Virus record (IMG/VR): IMGVR_UViG_3300020172_002670
Span: 1 to 24,174 of that record
Strand: one strand, 5' to 3'
From: a virus
Length of the DNA: 24,174 bases
The notes beneath the pieces are model-generated. The model was not told the origin of the DNA. It ran no database searches and was given only the letters and a program-made list of their open reading frames with translations. A program made the position numbers and the translations under genes. This document shows, in pieces, positions 1 to 5,659 of this stretch. Position 1 is the stretch's first letter; every line of letters starts with the position of its first letter.

Positions 1-438
1 ACGCAATAGCCCGTCCTACCCAGCTCGGGCACAATTTAACTTTCTCAAACGCAGGGATGCTGTGTCCAGAGTATCTGTCCCTCACACAGGTACGCTGGAC
101 AGAGCCCGTAGAGTTCTTTCTACGGTCATCGTCTCTGCCAGTCAGGCCCGCAAGCTTTTAAGTTTGCAGGTTTGGCACAATTTAATAGCTTTTGTGCGCA
201 TTATGTGCACCATAACTGACTTTAATTTGGGGTCAGTTTCCCGAAATCACTCTTTAGTGGGGCCTGGTATTACCTACCGGGCTCTACTTAGGGGTGGGTT
301 TCTGTGTATTCGTGATCACATTTGATCATGGTGCAAAGTTTCGTTTCTGCGTTTGTGTGCGACGCTCTCCCTGTGCGCTACAGTGCACACTGAGGGCCTC
401 TACCCTCACCGTTTACAACAGTTTCACAGGTACATCGT
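1..438. promoter_or_regulatory. Repeat-rich region without a convincing gene, upstream of the small-gene cluster
   Basis: No credible protein is seen here; an open frame from GTG 62 to 325 has an unconvincing composition. The region holds repeated words: GGCACAATTTAA at 28-39 and 174-185, TGTGCGC-N4/5-GTGCAC at 193-210 and 372-388, TTCTACGGTCATC at 118-130 (again at 3461-3473), and TGATCATG at 323-330. A stem GTGTGC/GCACAC (355-360 with 385-390) is followed directly by a hairpin TGAGGG/CCCTCA (391-396 with 403-408). It ends 31 bases before the first clear gene. I infer a leader or control region for the plus-strand cluster, but no consensus sigma70 promoter could be assigned. Confidence 0.45.
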
Positions 439-744
439 ATGACTGAACTGACAATTAAGACCAACAATCAACCACGTCCGCTGTTCAACCCCTGCGAACT
501 TTCGCAGCCTCAGCGTGCCAAATTGCGTCGCCAATTTGACTGGATGGGTGATGAAGAGTTTGACCATAACTGTTCATTCTTTCTCTATCGCGGTTGGTAT
601 TACAACCTCTGCGACTTCCTGACTAACACTAACCCTGACGGTATGTTTAAGGGTTGGCACGCTATCGCTAGCGACTCTTATTTCACAGGAACGCTAGTCA
701 GACTGTGCGGCAACGATGTCGTCGTTGGTCGTTATTCTTCCTGA
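439..744 (+). CDS. Conserved small phage/cyanobacterial-type protein, function unknown
   Basis: A protein of 101 residues starting at ATG 439, the first convincing gene of the window. It is rich in aromatic residues: the middle reads FDWMGDEEFD, then FFLYRGWYYNLCDF, and the end DSYFTGTLVR...VVVGRYSS. From memory, small proteins with a similar FDWM-DEE / FxYRG / SYFxGxLVR layout occur in cyanophages and cyanobacterial plasmids, but I cannot name a family. There is no signal peptide or membrane segment, so it is probably a compact cytoplasmic protein. No Shine-Dalgarno is visible; the bases before ATG are ACATCGT. The stop lies in TGATCACTG, and a 31-base gap separates it from the next gene. 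Confidence 0.75.
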   Translation: MTELTIKTNNQPRPLFNPCELSQPQRAKLRRQFDWMGDEEFDHNCSFFLYRGWYYNLCDFLTNTNPDGMFKGWHAIASDSYFTGTLVRLCGNDVVVGRYSS

Positions 745-775
745 TCACTGTAACTAACACCATCGCAATTTGATC

Positions 776-1045
776 ATGTATTTCCAACACCTTTGCACAC
801 ACAATGATCACAACGGCAACCCTCGCCGTTTGTATGTTCTAGTTGTTGACGGTGAGCGTATCGCTGCATGGGATGAAGGCTACCTAGGCAATCTCGCTGT
901 GCCAGGCATTTGGCGGGAAGCTGCATACAATGCTGAACATGTAGACTGCACAGTTACACTCTATCGTGATCTAAAGCGTACACTTCCTTCACCTGATTGG
1001 GCGCACGATGTGCCTGGTTTTGCACACCTTCGCGAACTTGTTTGA
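776..1045 (+). CDS. Hypothetical protein (89 residues)
   Basis: Starts at ATG 776 inside TGATCATG (771-778); a TTG at 770 is in frame, but the ATG fits the start pattern of neighbouring genes. The protein begins MYFQHLCTHNDHNGNPRR followed by a beta-rich stretch LYVLVVDGERIAAWDEGY, and later has a second acidic/aromatic part. A small alpha/beta fold is plausible; function is not recognised. Its stop TGA (1043-1045) is part of another TGATCATG, placing the next start two bases downstream, so the two are probably translationally coupled. No Shine-Dalgarno, signal peptide or membrane segment is seen. Confidence 0.65.
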   Translation: MYFQHLCTHNDHNGNPRRLYVLVVDGERIAAWDEGYLGNLAVPGIWREAAYNAEHVDCTVTLYRDLKRTLPSPDWAHDVPGFAHLRELV

Positions 1046-1047
1046 TC

Positions 1048-1302
1048 ATGAACTACACTTACACCCCTGCACATTTCCCCAACAATGTCAGTTGGTATCG
1101 CGAACTTGTACACCTTGATGGTGAACTTGTCGGCGAGATCAGTGAACCGACTGACTCTACATCTGCACACAGAATCTATCGAGTCGGTAAGTATGTTCCC
1201 TTTCAAGTTGCCGATGGTTTTGTAGATCTTGTCAGCCTTGTGGCTAGGTTTGATTCAGTTTCTGAGTGCAAAGACTTCATCAACAACGGAGGTATCAAGT
1301 GA
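1048..1302 (+). CDS. Hypothetical protein (84 residues)
   Basis: The chosen start is ATG 1048, two bases after the upstream stop in TGATCATG. The frame is open further upstream, but that would overlap the previous gene by about 50 bases. The protein starts MNYTYTPAHFPNNVSWYREL and contains HLDGELVGEISEPT, resembling the beta-strand-turn (DGE) layout of the gene before it, so the two may be distant paralogues; this is an impression, not an alignment. The end SECKDFINNGGIK overlaps the next gene's GTG by four bases (GTGA). Function unknown. Confidence 0.65.
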   Translation: MNYTYTPAHFPNNVSWYRELVHLDGELVGEISEPTDSTSAHRIYRVGKYVPFQVADGFVDLVSLVARFDSVSECKDFINNGGIK

Positions 1303-1559
1303 ACATTCAAACACGTTTAGACGAGCTTACTGATCAGCTCAACGTACTAGCCACGCGGCAACTTAACGCTCGCAAGAATCAGGAATGGGATCTTGTGAAC
1401 GAGTTGTATTTAACGATGCGGCTACTTGAGCAGGAGCAAGACAACATTACGCAACGATTGCAGCATGAAGCTGACATGCAAGCTATGGATGATTGGTATG
1501 ACGATGACAAGAATCGTGACGCATACAACGAACGTATCGTAAGCCTCTACCTTGATTGA
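1299..1559 (+). CDS. Small coiled-coil protein, unknown function
   Basis: The start is GTG 1299 in a GTGA overlap with the upstream stop. One of the few clear Shine-Dalgarno sequences of the cluster, GGAGG (1288-1292), lies six bases before it, which decides the start. The 86-residue product is almost entirely helical and charged: TRLDELTDQLNVLATRQLNARK, then LRLLEQEQDNITQRL with heptad-like leucines, then an acidic DDWYDDDKNRD. A coiled-coil homodimer or adaptor is plausible. The stop lies in TGATCATG, two bases before the next start. Confidence 0.7.
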   Translation: MNIQTRLDELTDQLNVLATRQLNARKNQEWDLVNELYLTMRLLEQEQDNITQRLQHEADMQAMDDWYDDDKNRDAYNERIVSLYLD

Positions 1560-1561
1560 TC

Positions 1562-1723
1562 ATGCAACCCATTCCTCTCTTCAACTTCGTTAATCGTCGT
1601 GAGGTTGAGTTCACTCTCGCCGCACTTAATCGACTCGCACAGTCTGGTGATGTCGATCCTATAGAACAGGAAGACTTCTACAACTTCCTTGATGCTTTCC
1701 AAACATTCGCCCTGCAAATCTGA
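1562..1723 (+). CDS. Small protein (53 residues), unknown function
   Basis: A short gene filling an otherwise empty stretch. It starts at ATG 1562 in TGATCATG and ends with TGA at 1721-1723, three bases before the next ATG. The product begins MQPIPLFNFVNRREVEFTLA and continues with an amphipathic helix (LNRLAQSGDV) and an acidic end (DPIEQEDFYNFLDAF). Codon use and composition look like those of its neighbours, and the spacing on both sides is tight, which is the main support for it being real. No homologue is recognised. Confidence 0.7.
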   Translation: MQPIPLFNFVNRREVEFTLAALNRLAQSGDVDPIEQEDFYNFLDAFQTFALQI

Positions 1724-1726
1724 ACA

Positions 1727-2041
1727 ATGACTCACACAATCGACACAGTTGCTGCACGTGAGCTAGAAGTGTACGCAGTCAACTTCTCATCTGTTCACTA
1801 CAACGATGTAGGCAAGACTCTATCTAAGTTCTACAAGCAAGGTACGTTTAATCTCGACCGGGCTGTTGCTTACATCGAGCGTTATTTACTTGTGCCAGCT
1901 GCTAAGGATTACAAACTGTGTTATGGCTCTATGTCTACAGCATGGAATCAAATGTTCCCCAAGCCCGAGCGATTCATGGCTGCAGAATCTATCGCCCACG
2001 CCTTTGTATCTGAGTTTCGTCTAGGTAACTTCTGGGACTGA
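1727..2041 (+). CDS. Phage-type conserved small protein (LxKxYxxGxxxxxxAxxYIxxxxxxAAKxY pattern)
   Basis: A protein of 104 residues. The core reads TLSKFYKQGTFNLDRAVAYI, followed by AAKDYKLCYG, then ERFMAAESIAHAFVSEFRLGNF. From memory this resembles a widespread family of small phage proteins with a G-x-[YF]-[DN]-x-x-x-A core, an AAK-x-Y segment and a C-terminal LGNF/GNFR, usually encoded in early clusters and of unknown function. It is helical and cytoplasmic. The start ATG 1727 lies three bases after the previous stop, without a Shine-Dalgarno. Its first codons overlap a partial copy (1730-1741) of the CTCACACAATC word found in the leaders at 2269 and 3096. Confidence 0.7.
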   Translation: MTHTIDTVAARELEVYAVNFSSVHYNDVGKTLSKFYKQGTFNLDRAVAYIERYLLVPAAKDYKLCYGSMSTAWNQMFPKPERFMAAESIAHAFVSEFRLGNFWD

Positions 2042-2043
2042 TT

Positions 2044-2256
2044 ATGTACAACCACATTCGAGACTTCCACAAAGACCAACTTTTGCACACACTCAACAAC
2101 TACATGTCGCAAGAGATGCGCAGACACTTAATGCGTGAGTGTCCTGCTGCATACAACGCACTGTGTGGCCGAATAGTTATCACCTCACATGTAGAAGATA
2201 CAGGCGACAAAGTTATCCAGCGCCCTGTAGATGTAGATCTCAAAGACTTTGACTAA
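2044..2256 (+). CDS. Hypothetical protein (70 residues)
   Basis: ATG 2044 lies two bases after the previous stop, so translation is probably coupled. The protein has a helical N-terminal half, LLHTLNNYMSQEMRRHLMRE, followed by CPAAYNALCGRIVIT and an acidic end (DVDLKDFD). The R-x-x-LM-x-x-x-PxAYNxL pattern is reminiscent of other small phage/cyanobacterial proteins, but no function can be given. A compact GC hairpin and a repeated leader follow its stop codon. Confidence 0.65.
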   Translation: MYNHIRDFHKDQLLHTLNNYMSQEMRRHLMRECPAAYNALCGRIVITSHVEDTGDKVIQRPVDVDLKDFD

Positions 2257-2286
2257 CCGCTTCGCGGCGCCAACTCACACAATCAC
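2257..2286 (+). repeat. Intergenic hairpin plus 18-base leader repeat, copy 1
   Basis: Directly after the stop codon comes a small hairpin, CCGC-TTC-GCGG (2257-2267), then the 18-base word GCCAACTCACACAATCAC (2269-2286), nine bases before the start of the next gene. The same arrangement (GC hairpin, identical 18 bases, 11 bases, ATG) recurs at 3082-3113. There is no T-run, so it is not a classical terminator; an mRNA processing or stability element, or a translational signal, is inferred. Confidence 0.7.
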
Positions 2287-2295
2287 AACAACATC

Positions 2296-2490
2296 ATGGC
2301 TATCACTAACTACAACGCAGATCGTGACTTCATGCGTCGCATGATTCGTGCATACGAACAGGATCTCCTGCAACTGATTAGCGAAACTCCAGATCATCCT
2401 GGTGGCGATTGGGCAAAGCATGATCTAACCCAGCTTGAGTATCTACGCACCAAGACTTTCTCTGACACTGAGCAAACCATCACGTTCTGA
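2296..2490 (+). CDS. Hypothetical protein (64 residues)
   Basis: Starts at ATG 2296 after the repeated leader (hairpin plus CAACTCACACAATCAC). It reads MAITNYNADRDFMRRMIRAY, then a helical EQDLLQLISETP and a hydrophilic C-terminal half. No domain recognised. The stop lies two bases before the next ATG (TGACTATG), so it is coupled to the following gene. Confidence 0.6.
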   Translation: MAITNYNADRDFMRRMIRAYEQDLLQLISETPDHPGGDWAKHDLTQLEYLRTKTFSDTEQTITF

Positions 2491-2492
2491 CT

Positions 2493-2708
2493 ATGTTTAA
2501 GCAACTCAAAGTAGATCTCACAGTCTCCGCTGAACAACTCGAACTCTTGCACTTTCTTCTATGTAACGACCGCATGAGAATTATGCGTGACAATCCAGAC
2601 TCATTCAACAATCCTGGCTCTTATGCAGAACAGATCGAACAACTGTGGGCTTTAGTTACTCACACTCGTGACAACAACTTAACTACATCTAACGAATGGG
2701 AGGACTGA
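2493..2708 (+). CDS. Hypothetical protein (71 residues)
   Basis: ATG 2493 follows the upstream stop by two bases. The protein begins MFKQLKVDLTVSAEQLELLH and is mostly helical, with a polar C-terminal part (YAEQIEQLWALVTHTRDNN). Function not recognised. The stop TGA at 2706-2708 belongs to TGATCATG, and its last codons (GAATGGGAGGAC) contain the Shine-Dalgarno GGGAGG that serves the next gene. Confidence 0.65.
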   Translation: MFKQLKVDLTVSAEQLELLHFLLCNDRMRIMRDNPDSFNNPGSYAEQIEQLWALVTHTRDNNLTTSNEWED

Positions 2709-2710
2709 TC

Positions 2711-2878
2711 ATGTACTACATCCAACGTCGTTCAATCAACCACAACTACTTAGAAACTGTGGACGAGTTCGAGTCTCACAAGGAGGCTAAGTCCACGCTG
2801 CACGAGTATCGAATCTGTGACTACTCAGCTGATTACTACATCAGCTCACGTTGTTGTAAAGCATGGAAGGAATCATGA
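2711..2878 (+). CDS. Small conserved protein with ETVDEFxxxKEAxxxLxEYR pattern
   Basis: Start chosen at ATG 2711 in TGATCATG because a strong GGGAGG (2698-2703) sits seven bases upstream; the frame is open back to 2696. The 55-residue product reads MYYIQRRSINHNYLETVDEF, then a helix with KEAKSTLHEYRICDYSADYYI and a basic SSRCCKAWKES end. Small proteins with the layout 'beta-strand, D-x-F-x-x-x-K-E-A-x-x-x-L-x-E-Y-R, S-A-x-Y-Y-I-S' are, from memory, common in phages and cyanobacteria and of unknown function. It overlaps the next gene by four bases (ATGA). Confidence 0.7.
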   Translation: MYYIQRRSINHNYLETVDEFESHKEAKSTLHEYRICDYSADYYISSRCCKAWKES

Positions 2879-3081
2879 AGCGCTCCACTAATCTCGACAA
2901 GGAACACCAACTAACTAATGATCTGTGGCTACTACTTCATGACGCCGAGCAACTTGTGGTCAACCATGAGAATCTTCACCATCGTATCCACAAACAACTC
3001 CTTCAATGTCTTAGCGCCGTTGAGGCTTATCAGAACGCAGTTCTTTTCCTAATCGACAAACAGAATCACCCTGAAGATTAA
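2875..3081 (+). CDS. Small helical protein (68 residues)
   Basis: Two starts are possible: ATG 2863 and ATG 2875. I chose 2875 because it forms an ATGA overlap with the upstream stop and has GGAAGGA (2865-2871) just in front. The product is helical and histidine-rich: LWLLLHDAEQLVVNHENLHH, then RIHKQLLQCLSAVEAYQNAV. A coiled coil or helical hairpin is likely; function unknown. A GC hairpin and the second copy of the leader repeat follow. Confidence 0.65.
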   Translation: MKRSTNLDKEHQLTNDLWLLLHDAEQLVVNHENLHHRIHKQLLQCLSAVEAYQNAVLFLIDKQNHPED

Positions 3082-3113
3082 CCCGCTAGCGCGGGGCCAA
3101 CTCACACAATCAC
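3082..3113 (+). repeat. Intergenic hairpin plus 18-base leader repeat, copy 2
   Basis: Immediately after a TAA stop, the hairpin CCCGC-TAGC-GCGGG (3082-3095) is followed by the identical 18-base word GCCAACTCACACAATCAC (3096-3113), 11 bases before the ATG of the RlpA-like gene. It differs from copy 1 in the stem sequence but keeps the stem, which suggests the structure matters. There is no T-run. Confidence 0.7.
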
Positions 3114-3124
3114 TTCAACCTCAC

Positions 3125-3442
3125 ATGAAACGATTGCTTCTGTTGTTCCCTATTATGTTCACCAATCCAGTTAATGCTCGCCCAGTAACTGCAACTGTCT
3201 ATCACGAATGGTACCACGCAAGAGAAACTTATTGTGGGCATACGTATCAGCACTGGGGTGTGTCAGCTGCTCACCCTTGGTTACCTTGTGGCACACAAGT
3301 TCGTGTTAGTCACAAAGGACGTGTGCTAACTGTACCTATCACAGATCGTTGTGATTGTAACTCGATCGACTTGTCAGCTGGTGCTGCTCACCGTCTAGGT
3401 GTTCCTATTGACGGGATCGCAACAGTCTCAATCACTTACTAA
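3125..3442 (+). CDS. Secreted RlpA-like double-psi beta-barrel protein
   Basis: A 105-residue protein with an N-terminal signal peptide (MKRLLLLFPIMFTNPVNA, likely cut before R19) followed by one double-psi beta-barrel domain of the RlpA/expansin type. Supporting motifs are ATVYHEWY (23-30), YQHWGVSAAHPWLPCGTQVRV with the conserved CGTxVRV strand, and VPITDRCDCNSIDLSAGAAHRLG, matching the family's V-x-D-R-x-x-x-x-x-x-DLS-x-x-A-x-x-L-G. Asp74 is at the position of the conserved Asp of the family. Four cysteines (37, 55, 76, 78) could form disulfides outside the cytoplasm. RlpA proteins bind or cleave denuded glycan strands, so a periplasmic cell-wall role is inferred; lytic activity is not proven. 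It lies among early small genes, not beside a holin or endolysin. Start ATG 3125, no Shine-Dalgarno, repeated leader upstream. Confidence 0.85.
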   Translation: MKRLLLLFPIMFTNPVNARPVTATVYHEWYHARETYCGHTYQHWGVSAAHPWLPCGTQVRVSHKGRVLTVPITDRCDCNSIDLSAGAAHRLGVPIDGIATVSITY

Positions 3443-3483
3443 CACAACACGCGAAAACTTTTCTACGGTCATCACTTCTCATC

Positions 3484-3708
3484 ATGCTAAATCACATCCC
3501 TTACGATCTTTACACCTTGGATTGGCACTCTCTCGCATACCATTCGCTCGCTCGCTTTAAGCAAATCGTGCAGCGTGACAACATGCTGCCCGCCGATGTA
3601 TGTGAGCAGATCGAAGACAACATCATTCCCGCGCTGGAGTATCTCGAAGGGTGGGAACCTACTGATGACATGATTCAAGCTCACATCGACTCTCACGGAA
3701 TGATCTGA
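3484..3708 (+). CDS. Hypothetical protein (74 residues)
   Basis: ATG 3484 follows a 41-base gap that holds TTCTACGGTCATC (3461-3473), also found at 118-130. The protein is helical with an acidic second half: HSLARFKQIVQRDNM, then DVCEQIEDNIIPALEYLEG, ending in ahistidine-containing tail (AHIDSHGMI). No family recognised. The stop overlaps the next ATG by one base (TGATG), implying coupled translation. Confidence 0.65.
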   Translation: MLNHIPYDLYTLDWHSLAYHSLARFKQIVQRDNMLPADVCEQIEDNIIPALEYLEGWEPTDDMIQAHIDSHGMI

Positions 3709-3911
3709 TGATTCAACTTGTTGTAGATGATGAGTATGGCGTACCTTTCGCCATCGACACATTCCTAACCGTGGACGATGCTCGTGCAACACTCAATCAA
3801 CTAGAGTGCTCTCTCGAAGATTGCATGACATCATCTCGTGCTCACTATTTAATCAAAGCAATCGACCAACTCAAAGCTTCAATCGCAGATCATGAAGATG
3901 GTGACGATTAA
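3708..3911 (+). CDS. Hypothetical protein (67 residues)
   Basis: ATG 3708 uses the last base of the upstream stop. The sequence reads MIQLVVDDEYGVPFAIDTFL, TVDDARATLNQLECSLED, then a helix YLIKAIDQLKASIADHEDGDD with an acidic end. A small alpha/beta protein is plausible; function unknown. It overlaps the following gene by 20 bases if that gene starts at 3892. Confidence 0.65.
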   Translation: MIQLVVDDEYGVPFAIDTFLTVDDARATLNQLECSLEDCMTSSRAHYLIKAIDQLKASIADHEDGDD

Positions 3912-4263
3912 CACTAACGAAGGTGCTTTCAAGATTCCTACTAAATGGATGGGAGAGGCCCTCGCTGTCCACCGGCCCGTTGTTGGTTTCGGCGGCAAAC
4001 TTAGCAACGAGAAACGCATCTGGACGATTACTCACATCGAGTCAGGAATGACTGCGGGTAGATACAACGGTTCCATGCACGAAGCAATCAAATTAGCTAA
4101 AGCGTGGGATCTCACGTTCAGAGATGAACTAGCTGGCCCAGAACCTGATGCACAATCATGGGTACATAAAGACCAATGGCTTAGCCAAGTTCGCCAGTTC
4201 AGTCCGATTGCCTCACCTAATTCCTTTGAAGCTGTAATCAACCACTACACCACTGAATCATGA
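3892..4263 (+). CDS. Hypothetical protein (123 residues)
   Basis: Two ATGs are possible (3892 and 3898). I prefer 3892 because it is preceded by GATC, as many starts here are. The protein has a beta-rich N-terminus (TINTNEGAFKIPTKWMGEAL), a central ITHIESGMTAGRYNGSMHEA followed by a helix IKLAKAWDLTFRDEL, and a tryptophan-containing C-terminal part. The 'intention to a G-R-Y-x-G-x-x-x-E-A-I-x-L-A-x-x-W' stretch suggests a compact fold, but no function can be named. It overlaps the next gene by four bases (ATGA). Confidence 0.65.
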   Translation: MKMVTINTNEGAFKIPTKWMGEALAVHRPVVGFGGKLSNEKRIWTITHIESGMTAGRYNGSMHEAIKLAKAWDLTFRDELAGPEPDAQSWVHKDQWLSQVRQFSPIASPNSFEAVINHYTTES

Positions 4264-4625
4264 GAACCATCGAAAAGAAGATGCTCAGCGCAATTATCGA
4301 GCGCAAGCACTTCAGCCTGGATAACACTCGCGTTGAGTGTATTCACTTCCCACATCCTGTGGACTCCGAAGACCGCATTATCGACCGATGCAATGTTTAT
4401 CTGCATGACAACCTCATCGCCACAGTGACTCCTGATGATGTAACAGTCAACAACTGTGGCTGGCGCAGCAATACGACTAAGTCTCGCCTGTGCGTTATCT
4501 TGCGCGAGTTCTGCGGCGCATGTGTGTCACAAACTAATTTTGAGTGGTTTCTAACTACTGGTAACGACGTGATCCCTATGCAGGACAAGCAGGATTACAC
4601 TGTTAGCCGCGTTCCTATGTACTAA
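4260..4625 (+). CDS. Conserved small phage protein (YLHxNxIAT / CGWxxNTTKSRL pattern)
   Basis: A 121-residue protein starting at ATG 4260 in an ATGA overlap. It contains MRTIEKKMLSAIIERKHFS at the N-terminus, then NVYLHDNLIATVTPDDVTVN and NCGWRSNTTKSRLCVILREF. From memory this layout (short helix, N-T-x-V, YLHxNxIA, GW-x-T/N-TTKSR-x-N/C-A-L) is typical of a small protein family shared by phages of very different hosts, with unknown function. The expected core of that family seems complete; an additional C-terminal segment (VIPMQDKQDYTVSRVPMY) follows. Its stop codon TAA overlaps the stop of the antisense gene (CTAA, 4622-4625). Confidence 0.75.
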   Translation: MRTIEKKMLSAIIERKHFSLDNTRVECIHFPHPVDSEDRIIDRCNVYLHDNLIATVTPDDVTVNNCGWRSNTTKSRLCVILREFCGACVSQTNFEWFLTTGNDVIPMQDKQDYTVSRVPMY

Positions 4626-4828
4626 GCACCTTTAACTACAACACCGCTAATCTGATCCATCAACTGTTTCATCGTACCTTCACCTGGATTAGGTATCTCG
4701 CCTTTACGAATCATGTCGTAAATCAAGCGAGCTTCTTCACGATGCCGAGACCTTTCTTCAGGTGTCGTCGCTACAGCATCTGAATCCATACCAACCATGT
4801 AATCGCTCAAGAACGCATTAGGATCCAC
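4622..4828 (-). CDS. Putative antisense small protein (68 residues)
   Basis: This minus-strand frame occupies the only long gap in the plus-strand cluster. It ends with TAG inside CTAA, sharing bases with the stop of the plus-strand gene, the compact tail-to-tail contact expected of two real genes. The product is credible: MDPNAFLSDYMVGMDSDAVA, TTPEERSRHREEARLIYDMI, then RKGEIPNPGEGTMKQLMDQ. The start is GTG 4828; an ATG at 4798 would give 58 residues. No Shine-Dalgarno is seen. On the other strand, four AACC words (4839, 4848, 4860, 4871) lie between it and the next gene. Function unknown. Confidence 0.55.
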   Translation of the reverse strand: MDPNAFLSDYMVGMDSDAVATTPEERSRHREEARLIYDMIRKGEIPNPGEGTMKQLMDQISGVVVKGA

Positions 4829-4874
4829 GGCTGGTCTTAACCACTACAACCAGCATACCAACCATTCCTCAACC

Positions 4875-5129
4875 GTGGCTTCTCTCAGTCTCAGAACCAA
4901 CCAACGCAACATTTTACGTTTAGTGGCGCAACATGAACAGCGTTATCCTGAAGAACCTTGCTATCTCGGTAAGGTTACAGCTAGCAGGCAAAACGTTTTC
5001 CTTAAAGCCGTTCACTCTTTAGAAGAAAGGCAACTTGTACAGATACACCGTACAAGTGATAACTTCAGGGCTTGGACAATTAAACTCTTGATTCCACTAG
5101 AGGATGTGATTCCTCAATCTCTCAACTAA
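4875..5129 (+). CDS. Possible winged-helix DNA-binding protein
   Basis: Start GTG 4875; no in-frame ATG nearby. The 84-residue protein reads LRTNQRNILRLVAQHEQRY, then CYLGKVTASRQNVFLKAVHSLEERQLVQIHR followed by a short beta segment FRAWTIKLL. The order helix, helix-turn-helix-like V-T-A-S-R-Q-N-V-F-L-K-A-V-x-x-L-E-E-R-x-L-V, then a strand pair, is typical of a winged helix where a recognition helix precedes 'L-E-x-x-x-L-V'. I infer a small transcriptional regulator; confidence in the fold is moderate and no family is named. Confidence 0.55.
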   Translation: MASLSLRTNQRNILRLVAQHEQRYPEEPCYLGKVTASRQNVFLKAVHSLEERQLVQIHRTSDNFRAWTIKLLIPLEDVIPQSLN

Positions 5130-5131
5130 CC

Positions 5132-5356
5132 ATGAAGCTCCTTACTTCCTTACTTCCTTACTCCTTTCTTCCTTCGCTTCGTTCCTCATCGCCGCGCCGG
5201 CTAAAGCCGCCGAGCTTGGAAGAACCTACGGACAAAGAGCTAGCAGAGCTGTACCGCAAATCGTATTACGAGTGCGAAAACAGACAAGGTGACGCTGCCC
5301 AAGTGTTTGCCCTTCGCGCCGTTCTCGCCCGCTGGGGCAAGCTCAACGGAGAGTGA
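5132..5356 (+). CDS. Small protein with a possible frameshifted signal peptide
   Basis: From ATG 5132 the frame gives 74 residues. Its second half is protein-like (PTDKELAELYRKSYYECE, then AAQVFALRAVLARWGKLNGE), but the segment SFLPSLRSSSPRRLKPPS is odd. In the frame two bases ahead, the same DNA encodes FLSSFASFLIAAPAKAAELG-like residues, a textbook signal peptide with an AKA cleavage site. The shift lies in 2.9 copies of an 8-base repeat, TTACTTCC (5142-5164), whose third copy lacks one T. Restoring that T would join MKLLTSLL to the signal peptide. The gene may have lost its signal by a one-base deletion, or switch by repeat slippage. Function unknown. Confidence 0.5.
   Translation: MKLLTSLLPYSFLPSLRSSSPRRLKPPSLEEPTDKELAELYRKSYYECENRQGDAAQVFALRAVLARWGKLNGE
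5142..5164. repeat. Tandem 8-base repeat TTACTTCC, 2.9 copies
   Basis: TTACTTCC occurs at 5142-5149 and 5150-5157, followed by TTACTCC (5158-5164), which lacks one T. It lies four codons after the start of the 5132 gene. A change of one unit (8 bases) shifts the reading frame, so it could vary expression by slippage; with so few copies this is only a possibility. Confidence 0.6.
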
Positions 5357-5454
5357 GGCACTAGCGGATCTATCGGCCTTGAAGACACTGACGCAACTGT
5401 AAAACTTGTTACGTGGATCAAGCACTTCAACGTATATAAACTCATCGTTCAGTC

Positions 5455-5616
5455 ATGATGCGCACCACCTATCAGAAGCTGCAAGTTCTTGCTCTAATCT
5501 TCTCTGCCTCAGTTCTTCTGAGCGCCGTAATGAAAGGCGGCACTGTCGCTAAAACTGATTCGATGCAATGCCCTGTGGCCCCGAACGGAAAACTCTATTA
5601 CGGGCCTGCCTGCTAA
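5455..5616 (+). CDS. Small exported or membrane-anchored protein (53 residues)
   Basis: A short gene with two adjacent ATGs (5455 and 5458); the first is listed. After a basic start (MMRTTYQKLQ) comes a hydrophobic helix, VLALIFSASVLLSAV, then the tail MKGGTVAKTDSMQCPVAPNG with two cysteines (39 and 53), the last residue being Cys. This looks like a signal peptide or single membrane anchor with a short outside domain closed by a disulfide. An A/T-rich TATATAAA lies at 5433-5440, but no matching -35 is seen at normal spacing. No homologue recognised. Confidence 0.65.
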   Translation: MMRTTYQKLQVLALIFSASVLLSAVMKGGTVAKTDSMQCPVAPNGKLYYGPAC

Positions 5617-5659
5617 TGATGATCCAACCCTAAACTCAACTCGAAACCTACAGCTGCTT

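Noticed and set aside
62-325. Open frame of 87 codons at the window start
   Set aside because: Start is GTG without a ribosome site, composition is unlike the neighbours, and the region is dominated by repeats; kept as a non-coding leader. Its stop does fall in TGATCATG, so a small doubt remains.
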